This document shows positions 1 to 8,290 of a stretch of 64,000 nt of DNA, piece after piece. The DNA comes from Limnohabitans sp. T6-20 (GTDB lineage: Bacteria; Pseudomonadota; Gammaproteobacteria; Burkholderiales; Burkholderiaceae_C). The notes beneath the pieces are model-generated. The model was not told where the DNA came from and did no database searches. It was given only the letters and a program-made list of their open reading frames with translations. The position numbers and the translations under genes were made by a program. The stretch's first letter is position 1, and every line of letters begins with the position of its first letter. Location of the stretch: positions 674,501-738,500 of the forward strand of contig NZ_NERW01000001.1 in assembly GCF_003063505.1 (NCBI RefSeq), in the 5' to 3' direction.

Positions 1-1
1 G

Positions 2-121
2 TATGACTTGCTGTCTGCCGAATATCCCGATTTGGAGACCCGGCTGGAGATCCGTGTTCACCCTCAACCTGATTTTTTGATCTTGTTCACACCGCCAGGA
101 GCGCCCCATGAAATTCCGTGA
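2..121 (+). CDS. C-terminal end of an unidentified protein (partial)
   Basis: An open frame enters from the left edge and runs 39 codons to a TGA at 119-121, overlapping the next gene's start by 14 bp. The visible residues end in DFLILFTPPGAPHEIP. I do not recognise a family from this fragment. The overlap with an FHA-domain gene, followed by phosphatase and kinase genes, suggests it is the first visible member of the same operon. In related phosphorylation modules this slot can hold a vWA or secretion-type protein, but nothing here shows that. Confidence 0.6.
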   Translation, partial: YDLLSAEYPDLETRLEIRVHPQPDFLILFTPPGAPHEIP

Positions 122-1127
122 CATTTTTGGTTTTTCTTCTGCTGAAAAGGGCATCGAAAATTTGCACACACGCGAAATGGATGCTTTTGCAGACAACGTT
201 GTTTTTGAACTCAAAACACTCATTAGCAGCGCCATCACACGGGCACTCGAAGAACGCGAAAGTCGCTACATGCGCAGCATTCTGGAAGAAAGTTTCTTTT
301 CACTGGAAAGCCTCGTGATCAAAGCGATGGACGCGCAAACCTCACGTGAATTGGAAGACTTCTTATCCAATCATGAGAGCATCAACCCGCAGTTTCGTGC
401 CCAATTTTTCGGCCAGGTGGTGCAGCGTGAATACCGCTCAACGCGAGGTGCATCGGTTCGGGTTTCTCCGGGCCTGGTGCCCATCTTTGAAGTCAATCCT
501 CAGTCCCTTGATACGGCCACCGAGGACGAATCCTTCATCCTTTCACTGAAAGGCCGAAAAGTGCGTTTTGAAGTACGCGCAGCGCTGGATGGCCCCACTC
601 GCAAAACACCCATCACCACACCAGAAATCGTGGTCACACCGCCTCGTGGCACAGCGATGAGTCAGGCTTTGGGCAGTGGGACAAAAACAACAGGATCGCG
701 GGTTCAAATTACCCTGCACGACCAACACGGCAACACCGAAAAATCAGTGGCGTTGCCTGCATTGCTTGGGCGTGAAACCGCCACGGCCCAAGGTCTGGCT
801 GTGGGGTCTGGCGTGGACGTTGCCGGTACTTATGTTTCGCGCCGGCAACTGGTCGTGTTTGAAGCTTTGGGTCAAATTTATTGCTTTGTTCCCGCTGAAG
901 CCAGCCTGACCTGCTCCACCGACCAAGGGGAAGTGTTGCGACCCAACACACTGCACCGGATTGACCCCGGCTCCCCCCTGCGTTTGCTGACAGGTGTCCC
1001 CATGGACACCTTGGTGGCCCCTGGGCAACGGGAAAACCGCGCCGAATACCCCCGCATCGACATCAGCACAGGCAGTCGCGCCACGCCTCATGCCGATGCC
1101 ACGCCACGCCCCAGAGCTGTTCGATGA
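108..1127 (+). CDS. FHA-domain protein of a kinase/phosphatase module
   Basis: A 339-residue soluble protein. The N-terminal 110 residues are charged and helical. The middle is a beta-rich segment. Residues about 215-300 look like a divergent forkhead-associated fold: a GR pair at 221-222 opens it, and VSRRQL at 243-248 takes the place of the usual SxxH loop that binds phosphothreonine. FHA domains read phosphothreonine marks, and the next two genes encode a PP2C-like phosphatase and a kinase, so this is probably the phospho-reader of the set. Its stop overlaps the phosphatase start by 4 bp (ATGA), implying translational coupling. The last 30 residues are Pro/Arg-rich and disordered. No signal peptide is seen. 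The FHA call is from motif spacing only. Confidence 0.68.
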   Translation: MKFRDIFGFSSAEKGIENLHTREMDAFADNVVFELKTLISSAITRALEERESRYMRSILEESFFSLESLVIKAMDAQTSRELEDFLSNHESINPQFRAQFFGQVVQREYRSTRGASVRVSPGLVPIFEVNPQSLDTATEDESFILSLKGRKVRFEVRAALDGPTRKTPITTPEIVVTPPRGTAMSQALGSGTKTTGSRVQITLHDQHGNTEKSVALPALLGRETATAQGLAVGSGVDVAGTYVSRRQLVVFEALGQIYCFVPAEASLTCSTDQGEVLRPNTLHRIDPGSPLRLLTGVPMDTLVAPGQRENRAEYPRIDISTGSRATPHADATPRPRAVR

Positions 1128-1810
1128 ACCCAAAGTGCATTTTGGGCAAGGCGATCAACCACGGGCCTGACAAGGGCTTGGGGTTTGACGCTTTCAGCGC
1201 ATGCCCTGAGCAAGGCCTGTATGCGCTGTGTGATGGGGCCAACAGCTGCCCTGACAGTGGTCGGGCTGCGTTGTGGCTTTGCCATCAAATCACATGTGCC
1301 CCAATGCCTGAAGACACGCCCCTGAATTTCGAGCCGCTGGTTCGCGATTTGCACGAAGACATGCTGCTGTCATTTCCCAACACGGCAGCCACACTGGTCG
1401 GACTGCATGTTGCGCCATGGGGTCTGCGACTGGTGAGTGTGGGTGACAGCGACTTGACACTTTACAAACGCCGTTGGCGAGGCTGGGGATCATGGCAAAA
1501 AAACTGCACCATGCCCAAAGATCTGGACACCTATGGAAACCCCAGCCAGTTGATCGCATCGGAGGTGTTGGACACCGTGCACCAACTTGACTTGCCTGCA
1601 CAGGGCACTTGGCTGGCACTGATGATGTCTGACGGACCTGCACGGGTATTGCCCACTTCATCGCTGCAAAAAACGCTCCAAAAAATCAGCCACCAGAAAC
1701 CTTCATCCGAGGACCTGGATTATCTTTGTCGGGCATTGGCAGACGAGGCTTTGGCGTCGGGTTGTCAGGACGATGTCTCGGTAGCCATGTTGTGGATTCG
1801 GTATGGATAA
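1124..1810 (+). CDS. PP2C-family protein serine/threonine phosphatase
   Basis: A 228-residue protein with the motif order of metal-dependent PP2C phosphatases: ALCDG at 34-38, NTAATL at 86-91, VGDSD at 106-110, SDG at 169-171 and CQDDVSVAML near the C-terminus (Asp216/Asp217). These acidic residues normally bind the two catalytic Mg/Mn ions. It would remove phosphate from Ser/Thr, presumably on targets of the kinase encoded next. It is shorter than typical bacterial PP2Cs (about 240-260 residues) and has no membrane or regulatory domain. It overlaps both neighbours (4 bp and 8 bp), so the three proteins are probably made in fixed ratio. Confidence 0.85.
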   Translation: MNPKCILGKAINHGPDKGLGFDAFSACPEQGLYALCDGANSCPDSGRAALWLCHQITCAPMPEDTPLNFEPLVRDLHEDMLLSFPNTAATLVGLHVAPWGLRLVSVGDSDLTLYKRRWRGWGSWQKNCTMPKDLDTYGNPSQLIASEVLDTVHQLDLPAQGTWLALMMSDGPARVLPTSSLQKTLQKISHQKPSSEDLDYLCRALADEALASGCQDDVSVAMLWIRYG

Positions 1811-3038
1811 AACAAGCCCCGAAATTTACCGAAAAACATTCACAAGCCGCTACGAGCTGTCCAGAGAGCATCAAATTCTGGAATACCTGGGCCAGCGGCA
1901 TGCACCAGTTCCACCTGTGGTGCTCAGCCACGTCGAAATGGCTTATCTGGAAATGCACCATGGCGGCACTGATCTGCACCAATGGTTGAATTCGAGATCT
2001 GTGACACCGGCCGAGGTCATGCAAGCACTGGCGGGCGCATTGTCGGCACTCATCGTGACGGCACAGCTGGATGTCTGGCACATCGACATCGCCTTGCGAA
2101 ATTTTGTCATTCAAAATACTGGGGGTGCCTCTGGCCGTCGCGTTTGGTTGATCGATTTTGGCAATGCCATTTGCCCACACTTTGCTTTGCAAAAGCCGCT
2201 CTGGATGCGTCCCAACCGCGACCAGCACCCCTTGCTGCAAACAGCATTGGCTCAGGATTGGCAAGCGTTCTACAAACGCCATCAACTACCGGAGCCCACC
2301 GACTGGCACGCCCCCTTCGATGTCCCCCAAAACATTTACCAAGACGATTGGACCCGTGGCTTGCATGTGGAAGACTTGCCTCTGAAATGGTGTGTCACGG
2401 CTCATGGTGCAGGGCAAATGCTGTTGCTGGCATCACGCATGCATCCCTCATTGATCGCTGAATTCAAAGATCCGTTTTCTGCATTGTTGAACTTGCACAA
2501 CGAAGATGACGCGCGCGCCATGCTGCAACAATGCCTTGGCCATTTGCAACATGCCTGCGCCACGCCAAAACCCATCGACAAGCAACAAACACCCAGACCA
2601 CGAGCAGAGCCCCCCTTGCAAGTGGCCTCACGCATCGCAAGCTTGACTCGCTCCGAAGAAGTCATGACCACGCCAGCATTGCCGAAACCTCCGGCCATGC
2701 AGCCTACTTCACATCACGGATGGATTTTGGGTATTTCTGCCATTTGTCTGGGCATGGGGTGGTGGATTTTGGACATTGGCTACAGCGTGCAGCGACAAGC
2801 CATTTCACGGCTGACACTGGCAACGCTGCTCTGCGTATTGGTCTTCTCTTTGATCGGATTGGCAGGCCTACTCAAGCGGCAAGACAAAATGCGCTGGTTG
2901 GTTCGCTCCATGTGGCTGCACGGTTTCGGACAATTCACATTGCTTTTCGAACTCTGGGTTTTCGGCATGCCATTGGGCAATTTGGGGTGGCTTGGTTTGG
3001 CACCCACTTTGGCACTGCTCGGTCTTGCGTGGTGGTGA
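1803..3038 (+). CDS. Minimal Ser/Thr protein kinase with C-terminal membrane segments
   Basis: A 411-residue protein. The kinase core is compressed. There is no glycine-rich loop. A likely VAIK-type Lys lies in YRKTF (Lys11), a helix-C Glu in REHQIL (Glu22), the catalytic loop is HIDIALRN (93-100, HID for HRD with the metal Asn in place) and the metal loop is LIDFGNAI (116-123). Such short N-lobes recall RIO/Bud32 and lipopolysaccharide-kinase relatives. The last 110 residues hold about four hydrophobic helices, so it is probably anchored in the inner membrane by its C-terminus. It overlaps the PP2C gene by 8 bp. Substrates are unknown; the FHA protein is the obvious candidate partner. Confidence 0.75.
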   Translation: MDKTSPEIYRKTFTSRYELSREHQILEYLGQRHAPVPPVVLSHVEMAYLEMHHGGTDLHQWLNSRSVTPAEVMQALAGALSALIVTAQLDVWHIDIALRNFVIQNTGGASGRRVWLIDFGNAICPHFALQKPLWMRPNRDQHPLLQTALAQDWQAFYKRHQLPEPTDWHAPFDVPQNIYQDDWTRGLHVEDLPLKWCVTAHGAGQMLLLASRMHPSLIAEFKDPFSALLNLHNEDDARAMLQQCLGHLQHACATPKPIDKQQTPRPRAEPPLQVASRIASLTRSEEVMTTPALPKPPAMQPTSHHGWILGISAICLGMGWWILDIGYSVQRQAISRLTLATLLCVLVFSLIGLAGLLKRQDKMRWLVRSMWLHGFGQFTLLFELWVFGMPLGNLGWLGLAPTLALLGLAWW

Positions 3039-3062
3039 GTCACGCAAGACCCAAAAAACACC

Positions 3063-3497
3063 TCATTGATTAGCCCGTTTTTTGAGCCAACGCATCACGC
3101 CCCCCACCACCGGCAATTTCTCATACAGCTCTTCTGCTGCGTCCCAATAATCGCGGTGCATGGTCACCAAGCCTTGCTCATTGAAAACCACATGGCTGCC
3201 GCCACGCACGGTTTGCAGGGTGGTGGTGTCAAACCGTTTGAAGCGAAAACGGAATTCCCAAGTCAGAAAGGCTTGCGCACCATCCACCAGTTGGCTGGTG
3301 ATGACGAAATGTGGCTGGTCGAGTGCCACATACATGTGCCGAAAAATCTGCTCAATCTCGGGCAAGCCTTGCACCTCGTTGAACGGGTCTTTGAAGCGCG
3401 CCTGTGCATCGTAGAGCGTGTGCAGCTGCGACACGCTTTGGGGTGAGAGCGTTTCGAAAAACGTGGCCAGGTTCTGGGTGACTTGTCGCGTGTCCAT
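3063..3497 (-). CDS. NTF2-like (SnoaL-type) protein
   Basis: A 144-residue alpha+beta protein of the nuclear-transport-factor-2-like/SnoaL superfamily: FFETLSPQSVSQLHTLYDA opens the helix-turn, followed by ARFKDPF and later SHVVFNEQGLVTMHRDYWD. Members act as small cone-shaped isomerases, dehydratases or ligand-binding proteins. The chosen ATG has GGAAA seven bases upstream; another ATG lies 15 bp earlier. It is the last gene of the minus-strand lipid/photoprotection operon, 22 bp after the SDR stop. Its partner reaction is not evident; the family and its place in the operon suggest action on the same lipid or isoprenoid-like substrate. Confidence 0.75.
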   Translation of the reverse strand: MDTRQVTQNLATFFETLSPQSVSQLHTLYDAQARFKDPFNEVQGLPEIEQIFRHMYVALDQPHFVITSQLVDGAQAFLTWEFRFRFKRFDTTTLQTVRGGSHVVFNEQGLVTMHRDYWDAAEELYEKLPVVGGVMRWLKKRANQ

Positions 3498-3519
3498 GGG
3501 GCAATTTTCCATACAAAAA

Positions 3520-4377
3520 TCACAACCCCGTGAACTTGCGCACCAGCGGGAAATAAAGCCGATAAGGCAGGAGGCGCAGCAGCTTGAGCCAGAAGGTGAA
3601 GCGCTTGGGAAAGTGGATGTCGAACTGACCACTGGCCCAGCCTCTGAGCATTTGACGCGCCGCTTCTTCGGGGCTGATGAGGGCGGGCATGGTGAACTGG
3701 TTTTGGGCCGTGAGCGGCGTGGCCACAAAGCCGGGGTTGATCACGCTCACGCCGATGCCCTGGTCCTGCAGATCCATGTACAGCGTCTCGGCCAAGTGGG
3801 TGAGCGCGGCTTTGGTCGGGCCATAGGCCAAACCATTGGGCAGACCGCGCCAGCCCGCCACGCTGCTGAGCACACTGACATGACCACACTGCCGCGCCAA
3901 CATGCCCGGCAATACCGCATGGATGACTTGCAGGGCACCTTGGTAATTGACCTTGTCGTGTTGCAGCAGGTCTTCCAGGTCCATGGCTGTGGCGCGTTGC
4001 GCACGGTAATACCCGGCGGCGTAGACCACCAGATCCAGTGGGCCTTCGGCCAAAATGGCGCGCGCGGTGGCCTGCACTTCTGCGTGATCGCCCACATCCA
4101 GCGCACGCCACTGCACACCCGCATCTTGCGCGGCCCAATCCTGCACGCCTTGCGGGTTGCGTGCCGAAATCACCACCTGCGCACCAGCCGCACGCAAAGC
4201 CTGGGCACAGGCCAGACCAATGCCCGTGGACGCACCCACCAGCCAGACCCTGCGGCCATGCCAGTCGGTCATCGGCGCGTTCAACTGAAGCCAGCGGCGT
4301 GCAGCGGCTGACGGCGCTGGCTGAGGGCTGACTTTTTGCAGCATGTTGGCCGCCGCATTGGAAGATGTTGTGGTCAT
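3520..4377 (-). CDS. Short-chain dehydrogenase/reductase
   Basis: A classical SDR of 285 residues. The dinucleotide-binding motif GASTGIG lies near residue 48, the NAG-like motif is YAAGYY, and the catalytic region has SSVAGWRG followed by YGPTKAAL (Tyr-x-x-x-Lys) and the NPGFVATPL loop. The C-terminal 50 residues are basic and hydrophobic (RFTFWLKLLRLLPYRLYFPL), which suggests membrane association and a lipid-like substrate. The ATG at 4377 is 5 bp beyond the DUF3833 stop; earlier in-frame ATGs would overlap that gene heavily. It probably reduces or oxidises a carbonyl/alcohol on a membrane lipid or terpenoid made by this operon. Confidence 0.85.
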   Translation of the reverse strand: MTTTSSNAAANMLQKVSPQPAPSAAARRWLQLNAPMTDWHGRRVWLVGASTGIGLACAQALRAAGAQVVISARNPQGVQDWAAQDAGVQWRALDVGDHAEVQATARAILAEGPLDLVVYAAGYYRAQRATAMDLEDLLQHDKVNYQGALQVIHAVLPGMLARQCGHVSVLSSVAGWRGLPNGLAYGPTKAALTHLAETLYMDLQDQGIGVSVINPGFVATPLTAQNQFTMPALISPEEAARQMLRGWASGQFDIHFPKRFTFWLKLLRLLPYRLYFPLVRKFTGL

Positions 4378-4382
4378 GCCGT

Positions 4383-5000
4383 TCACCCTGGCTTGGCCTG
4401 CACAGGCGTGCGACGCGTGAACGACAGGGTGACTTCGCCCAGCCTCACCCCCCATTTGCTCATGGTGGCTTTGTTCAACATGACGCGGTCGTCCATCAGG
4501 TACATCCAGTCGTCAAAGTCAACATGCCAAACGCGGCCGTCCACCGGCAAGGCCAGCGTGTAGCCCCAGCGGAACGCGTTGCCGCTCACTTGGCCAGAGG
4601 CCTCGCCCACCACATCGTCGGCTCGGCCGGTATACGTTCCATTCGTTCCAGCTTTGAGCTTCCAGATGCGGCGCTGCTTCGTTCCATCCGAATACACAAA
4701 GGCTTCGTCCAGCACGCCTTCGTCGCCGTTCCAGCTGCAATCCATCACCACGGTGAAACGCTTGACGACTTGCCCACTGCGGTCGGTGAACACGCCCCAC
4801 GCATCGATGGTGCCGGTGAAATAGGTGCGCAGGTCCAGCAGTGGTTTTTCTTGTGCATAGTTTTGCACTTGGGGTCCGGCACAGCTGGCCAAAAATGGCG
4901 CACTGGCCACCACGGGCAAGAGCGCCAGACGGGTGAGTGCGTTGCGCCGGTGCATGTCGGGCTGCAAAGCGGCAGCTGGGGTGTGGGTCGTCAGGTTCAT
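4383..5000 (-). CDS. DUF3833-family lipoprotein
   Basis: A 205-residue exported protein. A signal segment ends in a lipobox-like FLASC, so it is probably a lipoprotein. The mature part has the DUF3833 pattern (YFTGTIDAWGVFTDRSGQV, VVMDCSWNGDEGVLDE, VYSDGTKQRRIWKL). The family is repeatedly found beside cfa-like, DUF1365 and photolyase genes, but its biochemical role is unknown. A second ATG at 4955 gives a shorter leader (MHRRNALTR) that would fit a lipoprotein signal equally well. It stops 5 bp before the SDR gene. A lipocalin-like lipid carrier is a reasonable guess from its all-beta look. Confidence 0.8.
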   Translation of the reverse strand: MNLTTHTPAAALQPDMHRRNALTRLALLPVVASAPFLASCAGPQVQNYAQEKPLLDLRTYFTGTIDAWGVFTDRSGQVVKRFTVVMDCSWNGDEGVLDEAFVYSDGTKQRRIWKLKAGTNGTYTGRADDVVGEASGQVSGNAFRWGYTLALPVDGRVWHVDFDDWMYLMDDRVMLNKATMSKWGVRLGEVTLSFTRRTPVQAKPG

Positions 5001-5030
5001 AAAGTCCCGTGGTCGCGTTTCAAAGCGGCG

Positions 5031-6389
5031 TCATGCCGAAGGATGGGCCATCGCTTCAGGCCCCAAAATCAAGTCAGGCGTGCGCATCAAGCACAGGTAC
5101 AAGGCCAGTGCAGCCATGAGCTTGAGCACACAAGGCAGCAGGCCATACGCCAAGCCCAAGGCCAACACGACATCGGCGTCTTGCTGGCCCGGGGCATAGC
5201 CCCACAGACTCAGCAGTGGCAGCGACAAGCCCGCCGCCATGGCCAGATTCAGTTTGGTGGCCAGATTCCACCAACCCATGAAAGCGCCGTCTGTACGGCC
5301 ACGCTCACCACAACGGTCAATCAGCTGGTTGAGCAGCGCACCGGGCACCGTGAGATCGGCCCCCAGCGCCATGCCCGACACCGCGCACACCAACAAAAAA
5401 CCCGTGGTGTCACCTGCGCCCAAACCAATCACACTGACAAACGCCAGCACCGACAAGCCCATGCCCAGCGCCCAGCTGCGCAACAAGCCCAAGCGGTCAA
5501 TGACTTTGAGCCACAGCGGAAACGACAAGGCACCGGCCGCAAAGTACAGACCGAGAAACAAAGGCTCCATGGCTGGGGGCGCTTGCAAGCGGTCTTGCAC
5601 AAAAAACAGCACCAGTGTGGCGGGCACGGCGCTGGCCAGACCGTTGAGCATGAACACCATGAGCAAGCGCCGAAAACCCGCATGCTTCCAGGGCTGCCAC
5701 AGACTGGCAGCTTCGCTCTCTGCGCTGTGCGACTGCACAGGCAGGGACATCACCTGCATGGCGGTACGCCGCCAACCAAACAAGCCCAGCCCCAACATGA
5801 GCACCAGCAATGCAGTGGTCAGGCCCCAGCCCCACAAAGCAGGCAAAGCAGAGGCCAGCAACACACCCACCAATGCAAAACCTTCGCGCCAGGCGACCCA
5901 GCGGCTTTGCGCCAGCGCACCGCCGCCCTGCCTGGCAGCCCAAGCCTGGTGCAAGATGCCCAGCCCGCTGTAAGCCAAGTGGCTGAGCGTGAGCGCGCCG
6001 CCAACCCAGACCAGCAACTGCGGTGCCGACAGTGCGGCAGCTGGTGGAAAAAACAAGGCTGCAAAACCCAGCGCCACCGTCAATGCCAGCAACACCGCAG
6101 CCAACCAGACAGCTTGCCAAGAGTGGCGGTAAATCTGGTCACCCCAACGCCCGAGCCAAGGGTCCACCACAGCATCGACACTGCGGCTGAGCAACAAAAC
6201 ACCGCCCAACGCCGCCAACGGCACGCCGTATTGCTGGGCATACACATGGGGTAAATGCACATACACCGGCAAAGCCACAAAGGCCAAAGGCAAACCCAGC
6301 AAACCGTAAGACGCCACGATGGCTTTGGTCTGCGGCTGGGCAGCGCCTTGGGTGAGCTGGGTCGATCGGGATGTGGGCAGATCGCTCAT
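5031..6389 (-). CDS. MFS transporter (GPH/MFS_2-like)
   Basis: A 452-residue integral membrane protein with about 12 helices, resembling the glycoside-pentoside-hexuronide:cation symporter branch of the major facilitator superfamily. The early motif LLLSRSVDAVVDPWLGRWGD matches the family's helix 2-3 loop (Asp-Pro-x-x-Gly). Members in this type of operon are widespread beside cfa and DUF1365 and are probably not sugar porters; transport of a lipid or lipid precursor is equally plausible, by analogy with the MFSD2 lipid transporters. Its ATG overlaps the stop of the preceding gene by 4 bp. Confidence 0.85.
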   Translation of the reverse strand: MSDLPTSRSTQLTQGAAQPQTKAIVASYGLLGLPLAFVALPVYVHLPHVYAQQYGVPLAALGGVLLLSRSVDAVVDPWLGRWGDQIYRHSWQAVWLAAVLLALTVALGFAALFFPPAAALSAPQLLVWVGGALTLSHLAYSGLGILHQAWAARQGGGALAQSRWVAWREGFALVGVLLASALPALWGWGLTTALLVLMLGLGLFGWRRTAMQVMSLPVQSHSAESEAASLWQPWKHAGFRRLLMVFMLNGLASAVPATLVLFFVQDRLQAPPAMEPLFLGLYFAAGALSFPLWLKVIDRLGLLRSWALGMGLSVLAFVSVIGLGAGDTTGFLLVCAVSGMALGADLTVPGALLNQLIDRCGERGRTDGAFMGWWNLATKLNLAMAAGLSLPLLSLWGYAPGQQDADVVLALGLAYGLLPCVLKLMAALALYLCLMRTPDLILGPEAMAHPSA

Positions 6390-6997
6390 GGCTGCAGACC
6401 TTGCAGCAGCTGGATGCGCATTTTGGGTTCGGACGTGCGTTCATCCAGCCAGATACCAAAAAACAAACGCGCAAACGCCGCATCGTTCACCGCGCCCACC
6501 CGCAAACCATTGACCCAAAATTCAGCACCCACACCCGGCAAATTCACCCCGGTGATGCGGTCATCCGGCCCCACGTTGGGAAACAAAGCACGCATGGCCG
6601 CTTGCCAGCCTTGCGCTTGGGCCTCGGTCAGGCTGCCAATGCGGCGCATCTCATCGATGGAGCGAGAGGCGATGGCAGAACCTTCCAAGCGTCGCAGGTA
6701 TTGCAACTCCAGTGCAAAGGGGTGCTGCGGATATTGCGTGTGCCGAAAACCCAAACGTGTCCACAACCGGGCGTCATACACCTCAAAACCCCAAACGCGC
6801 AACCGAATCGGTGGCGTGGGCACCACGCCTTGCAAGGCGGCCACTTCGGGGCGGGTGTACTCGGCGTTGGGGCTGACAGGTGCCGTTTGAGCTTGGGCCT
6901 GCACAGTGCCGAAGAGCCCCGCAATCAACAACCAGCGCAGTCTGATGCGCTGCACCCGATCGGTCATGGCCACATGGCTGTTCGGGTGGATGGGCAT
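6386..6997 (-). CDS. Chalcone-isomerase-like periplasmic protein
   Basis: A 203-residue protein with an N-terminal signal peptide (hydrophobic WLLIAGLFGTVQAQA) and the fold pattern of the bacterial chalcone-isomerase-like family: IRLRVWGFEVYDARLW, then ALELQYLRRLEGSAIASRS and IDEMRRIG. Plant chalcone isomerases close flavonoid rings, but bacterial relatives are mostly lipid- or fatty-acid-binding proteins of unknown reaction. The in-frame ATG at 6967 would start closer to the signal peptide. It lies 4 bp after cfa and overlaps the MFS gene start by 4 bp, inside the lipid operon. Confidence 0.75.
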   Translation of the reverse strand: MPIHPNSHVAMTDRVQRIRLRWLLIAGLFGTVQAQAQTAPVSPNAEYTRPEVAALQGVVPTPPIRLRVWGFEVYDARLWTRLGFRHTQYPQHPFALELQYLRRLEGSAIASRSIDEMRRIGSLTEAQAQGWQAAMRALFPNVGPDDRITGVNLPGVGAEFWVNGLRVGAVNDAAFARLFFGIWLDERTSEPKMRIQLLQGLQP

Positions 6998-7001
6998 GGT
7001 T

Positions 7002-8273
7002 TCAGCTCGGTTTGACCAAGGTGAACTGAATCACGTCGATGTTGGCTTCATCGAACGCGGCTTCGCAATACGCGAGGTAAAACTCCCACAGACGGATGAA
7101 GCGGTCGTCAAACTGAAGGGCACGCACATCGCCCAGCTGCGACATGAAGCTGTCGCGCCAGCGGCGCAGGGTTTCGGCGTAGTCAGGGCCAAAATTCAGC
7201 TCGTCCACCACCTGCAAACCCGCCGCCTGCGCCTGCTTGCGGAACTCGCTTGGGCTGGGCAGGCAACCGCCCGGAAAAATGTACTGCTGAATGAAATCGG
7301 TCGAGTTCACATAACGATCAAACAAGTTGTCGTCGATGGTGATGCTTTGCACGCAGGCACGGCCACCGGGTTTAAGCAAGCGGCTGATGGTCTGAAAGTA
7401 GGTTGGCCAATAGGCCTGGCCCACGGCTTCGATCATCTCGATCGAGCAGATGGCGTCGTAGGGGCCATCGTTGATGTCCCGATAATCCTGCAAGCGCAAG
7501 TCTGCTTGCTGCGGGACGCCCAGAGCCTGCATGCGGGCGTTGGCAAACGCCAGCTGCTCGGTGGACAAGGTCACGCCCGCGATGTGTGCACCAAACTCGG
7601 TGGTGGCCGACTCGGCCAGGGCACCCCAGCCGCAACCAATTTCCAACACGCGGTCGCCTTTTTTGGCATGCACCATGCGCAAGGCGCGGCGCACCTTGGC
7701 TTTTTGGGCGTCGGCCATGGCTTGGGTTTTGTCGCCGTCGAACCAGGCCGATGAATAGTTCATCGTGCCGTCCAGCCACAGCTCGTAAAACGCGTTGCCC
7801 AGGTCGTAATGCGCGTGAATGTTCTTGCGGCTGTTGCTGCGGTTGTTGCGGTTGAGCAAATGCTTGATGCGGTAAGCCAAACGTCCCAGCCAGTGCCCGT
7901 AAATCGCGCCTTCGATCTCGTTGCGGTTGGCGATCAGCAAGCGCAGCAGAGCAGCCAGGTCGGGCGAAGTCCAATCACCCGCCATGTAGCCTTCGGCAAA
8001 ACCGATGTCGCCTGACTTGAGCACTTCGGCGCACAGGTCCCAGCGGTGGATGTGCAGCGCTGCAAAGGGTGCGGCATGCGTGCCAAACACCTGGTGATTG
8101 CCATCGGGTGCGTGCACAGTGAGCGTGCCGATTTTCAGGCGCGCCAGCAGGGCCATGACTCGTCTGGCAGCACGCGGCAAGGGCGCATGCGGGATTTTGG
8201 CCAACGGATTCAACGCGGCAGGGCCCCGCGTTGGGGCAGAAACAGAGGCGGAAGTTTTCAGCATGGGGTCCAT
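7002..8273 (-). CDS. cfa: Cyclopropane-fatty-acyl-phospholipid synthase family methyltransferase
   Basis: A 423-residue cytosolic enzyme at the inner membrane face. Cfa proteins transfer a methylene from S-adenosylmethionine to the cis double bond of phospholipid acyl chains. Visible signatures are the family's HYDLGNAFYELWLD box, SAM motif VLEIGCGWGALAE, GVTLSTEQLAFA, SIEMIEAVG and the YIFPGGCLPS loop. Length is somewhat above E. coli Cfa (382) because of an N-terminal extension. The flanking FAD oxidoreductase, DUF1365 and SDR genes leave open that it makes a methylated or furan-type acyl chain instead of a cyclopropane, as the Cfa-like enzymes of the Rhodobacter sigma-E regulon do. It starts 17 bp after DUF1365. 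Confidence 0.9.
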   Translation of the reverse strand: MDPMLKTSASVSAPTRGPAALNPLAKIPHAPLPRAARRVMALLARLKIGTLTVHAPDGNHQVFGTHAAPFAALHIHRWDLCAEVLKSGDIGFAEGYMAGDWTSPDLAALLRLLIANRNEIEGAIYGHWLGRLAYRIKHLLNRNNRSNSRKNIHAHYDLGNAFYELWLDGTMNYSSAWFDGDKTQAMADAQKAKVRRALRMVHAKKGDRVLEIGCGWGALAESATTEFGAHIAGVTLSTEQLAFANARMQALGVPQQADLRLQDYRDINDGPYDAICSIEMIEAVGQAYWPTYFQTISRLLKPGGRACVQSITIDDNLFDRYVNSTDFIQQYIFPGGCLPSPSEFRKQAQAAGLQVVDELNFGPDYAETLRRWRDSFMSQLGDVRALQFDDRFIRLWEFYLAYCEAAFDEANIDVIQFTLVKPS

Positions 8274-8290
8274 CGCTTGGGCTCCAGGGT

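Noticed and set aside
1..3038. Type VI secretion regulatory locus (PpkA/PppA/Fha)
   Set aside because: The three activities match in kind, but no secretion structural gene is visible and the kinase and FHA proteins are not of the usual T6SS architecture; left as an open alternative.
4365..6254. Long plus-strand open frame (629 codons) opposite DUF3833 and the MFS gene
   Set aside because: It is the antisense of two well-supported genes; its translation is Gln/His/Arg-rich with no fold signature, as expected from GC-biased codons read backwards.
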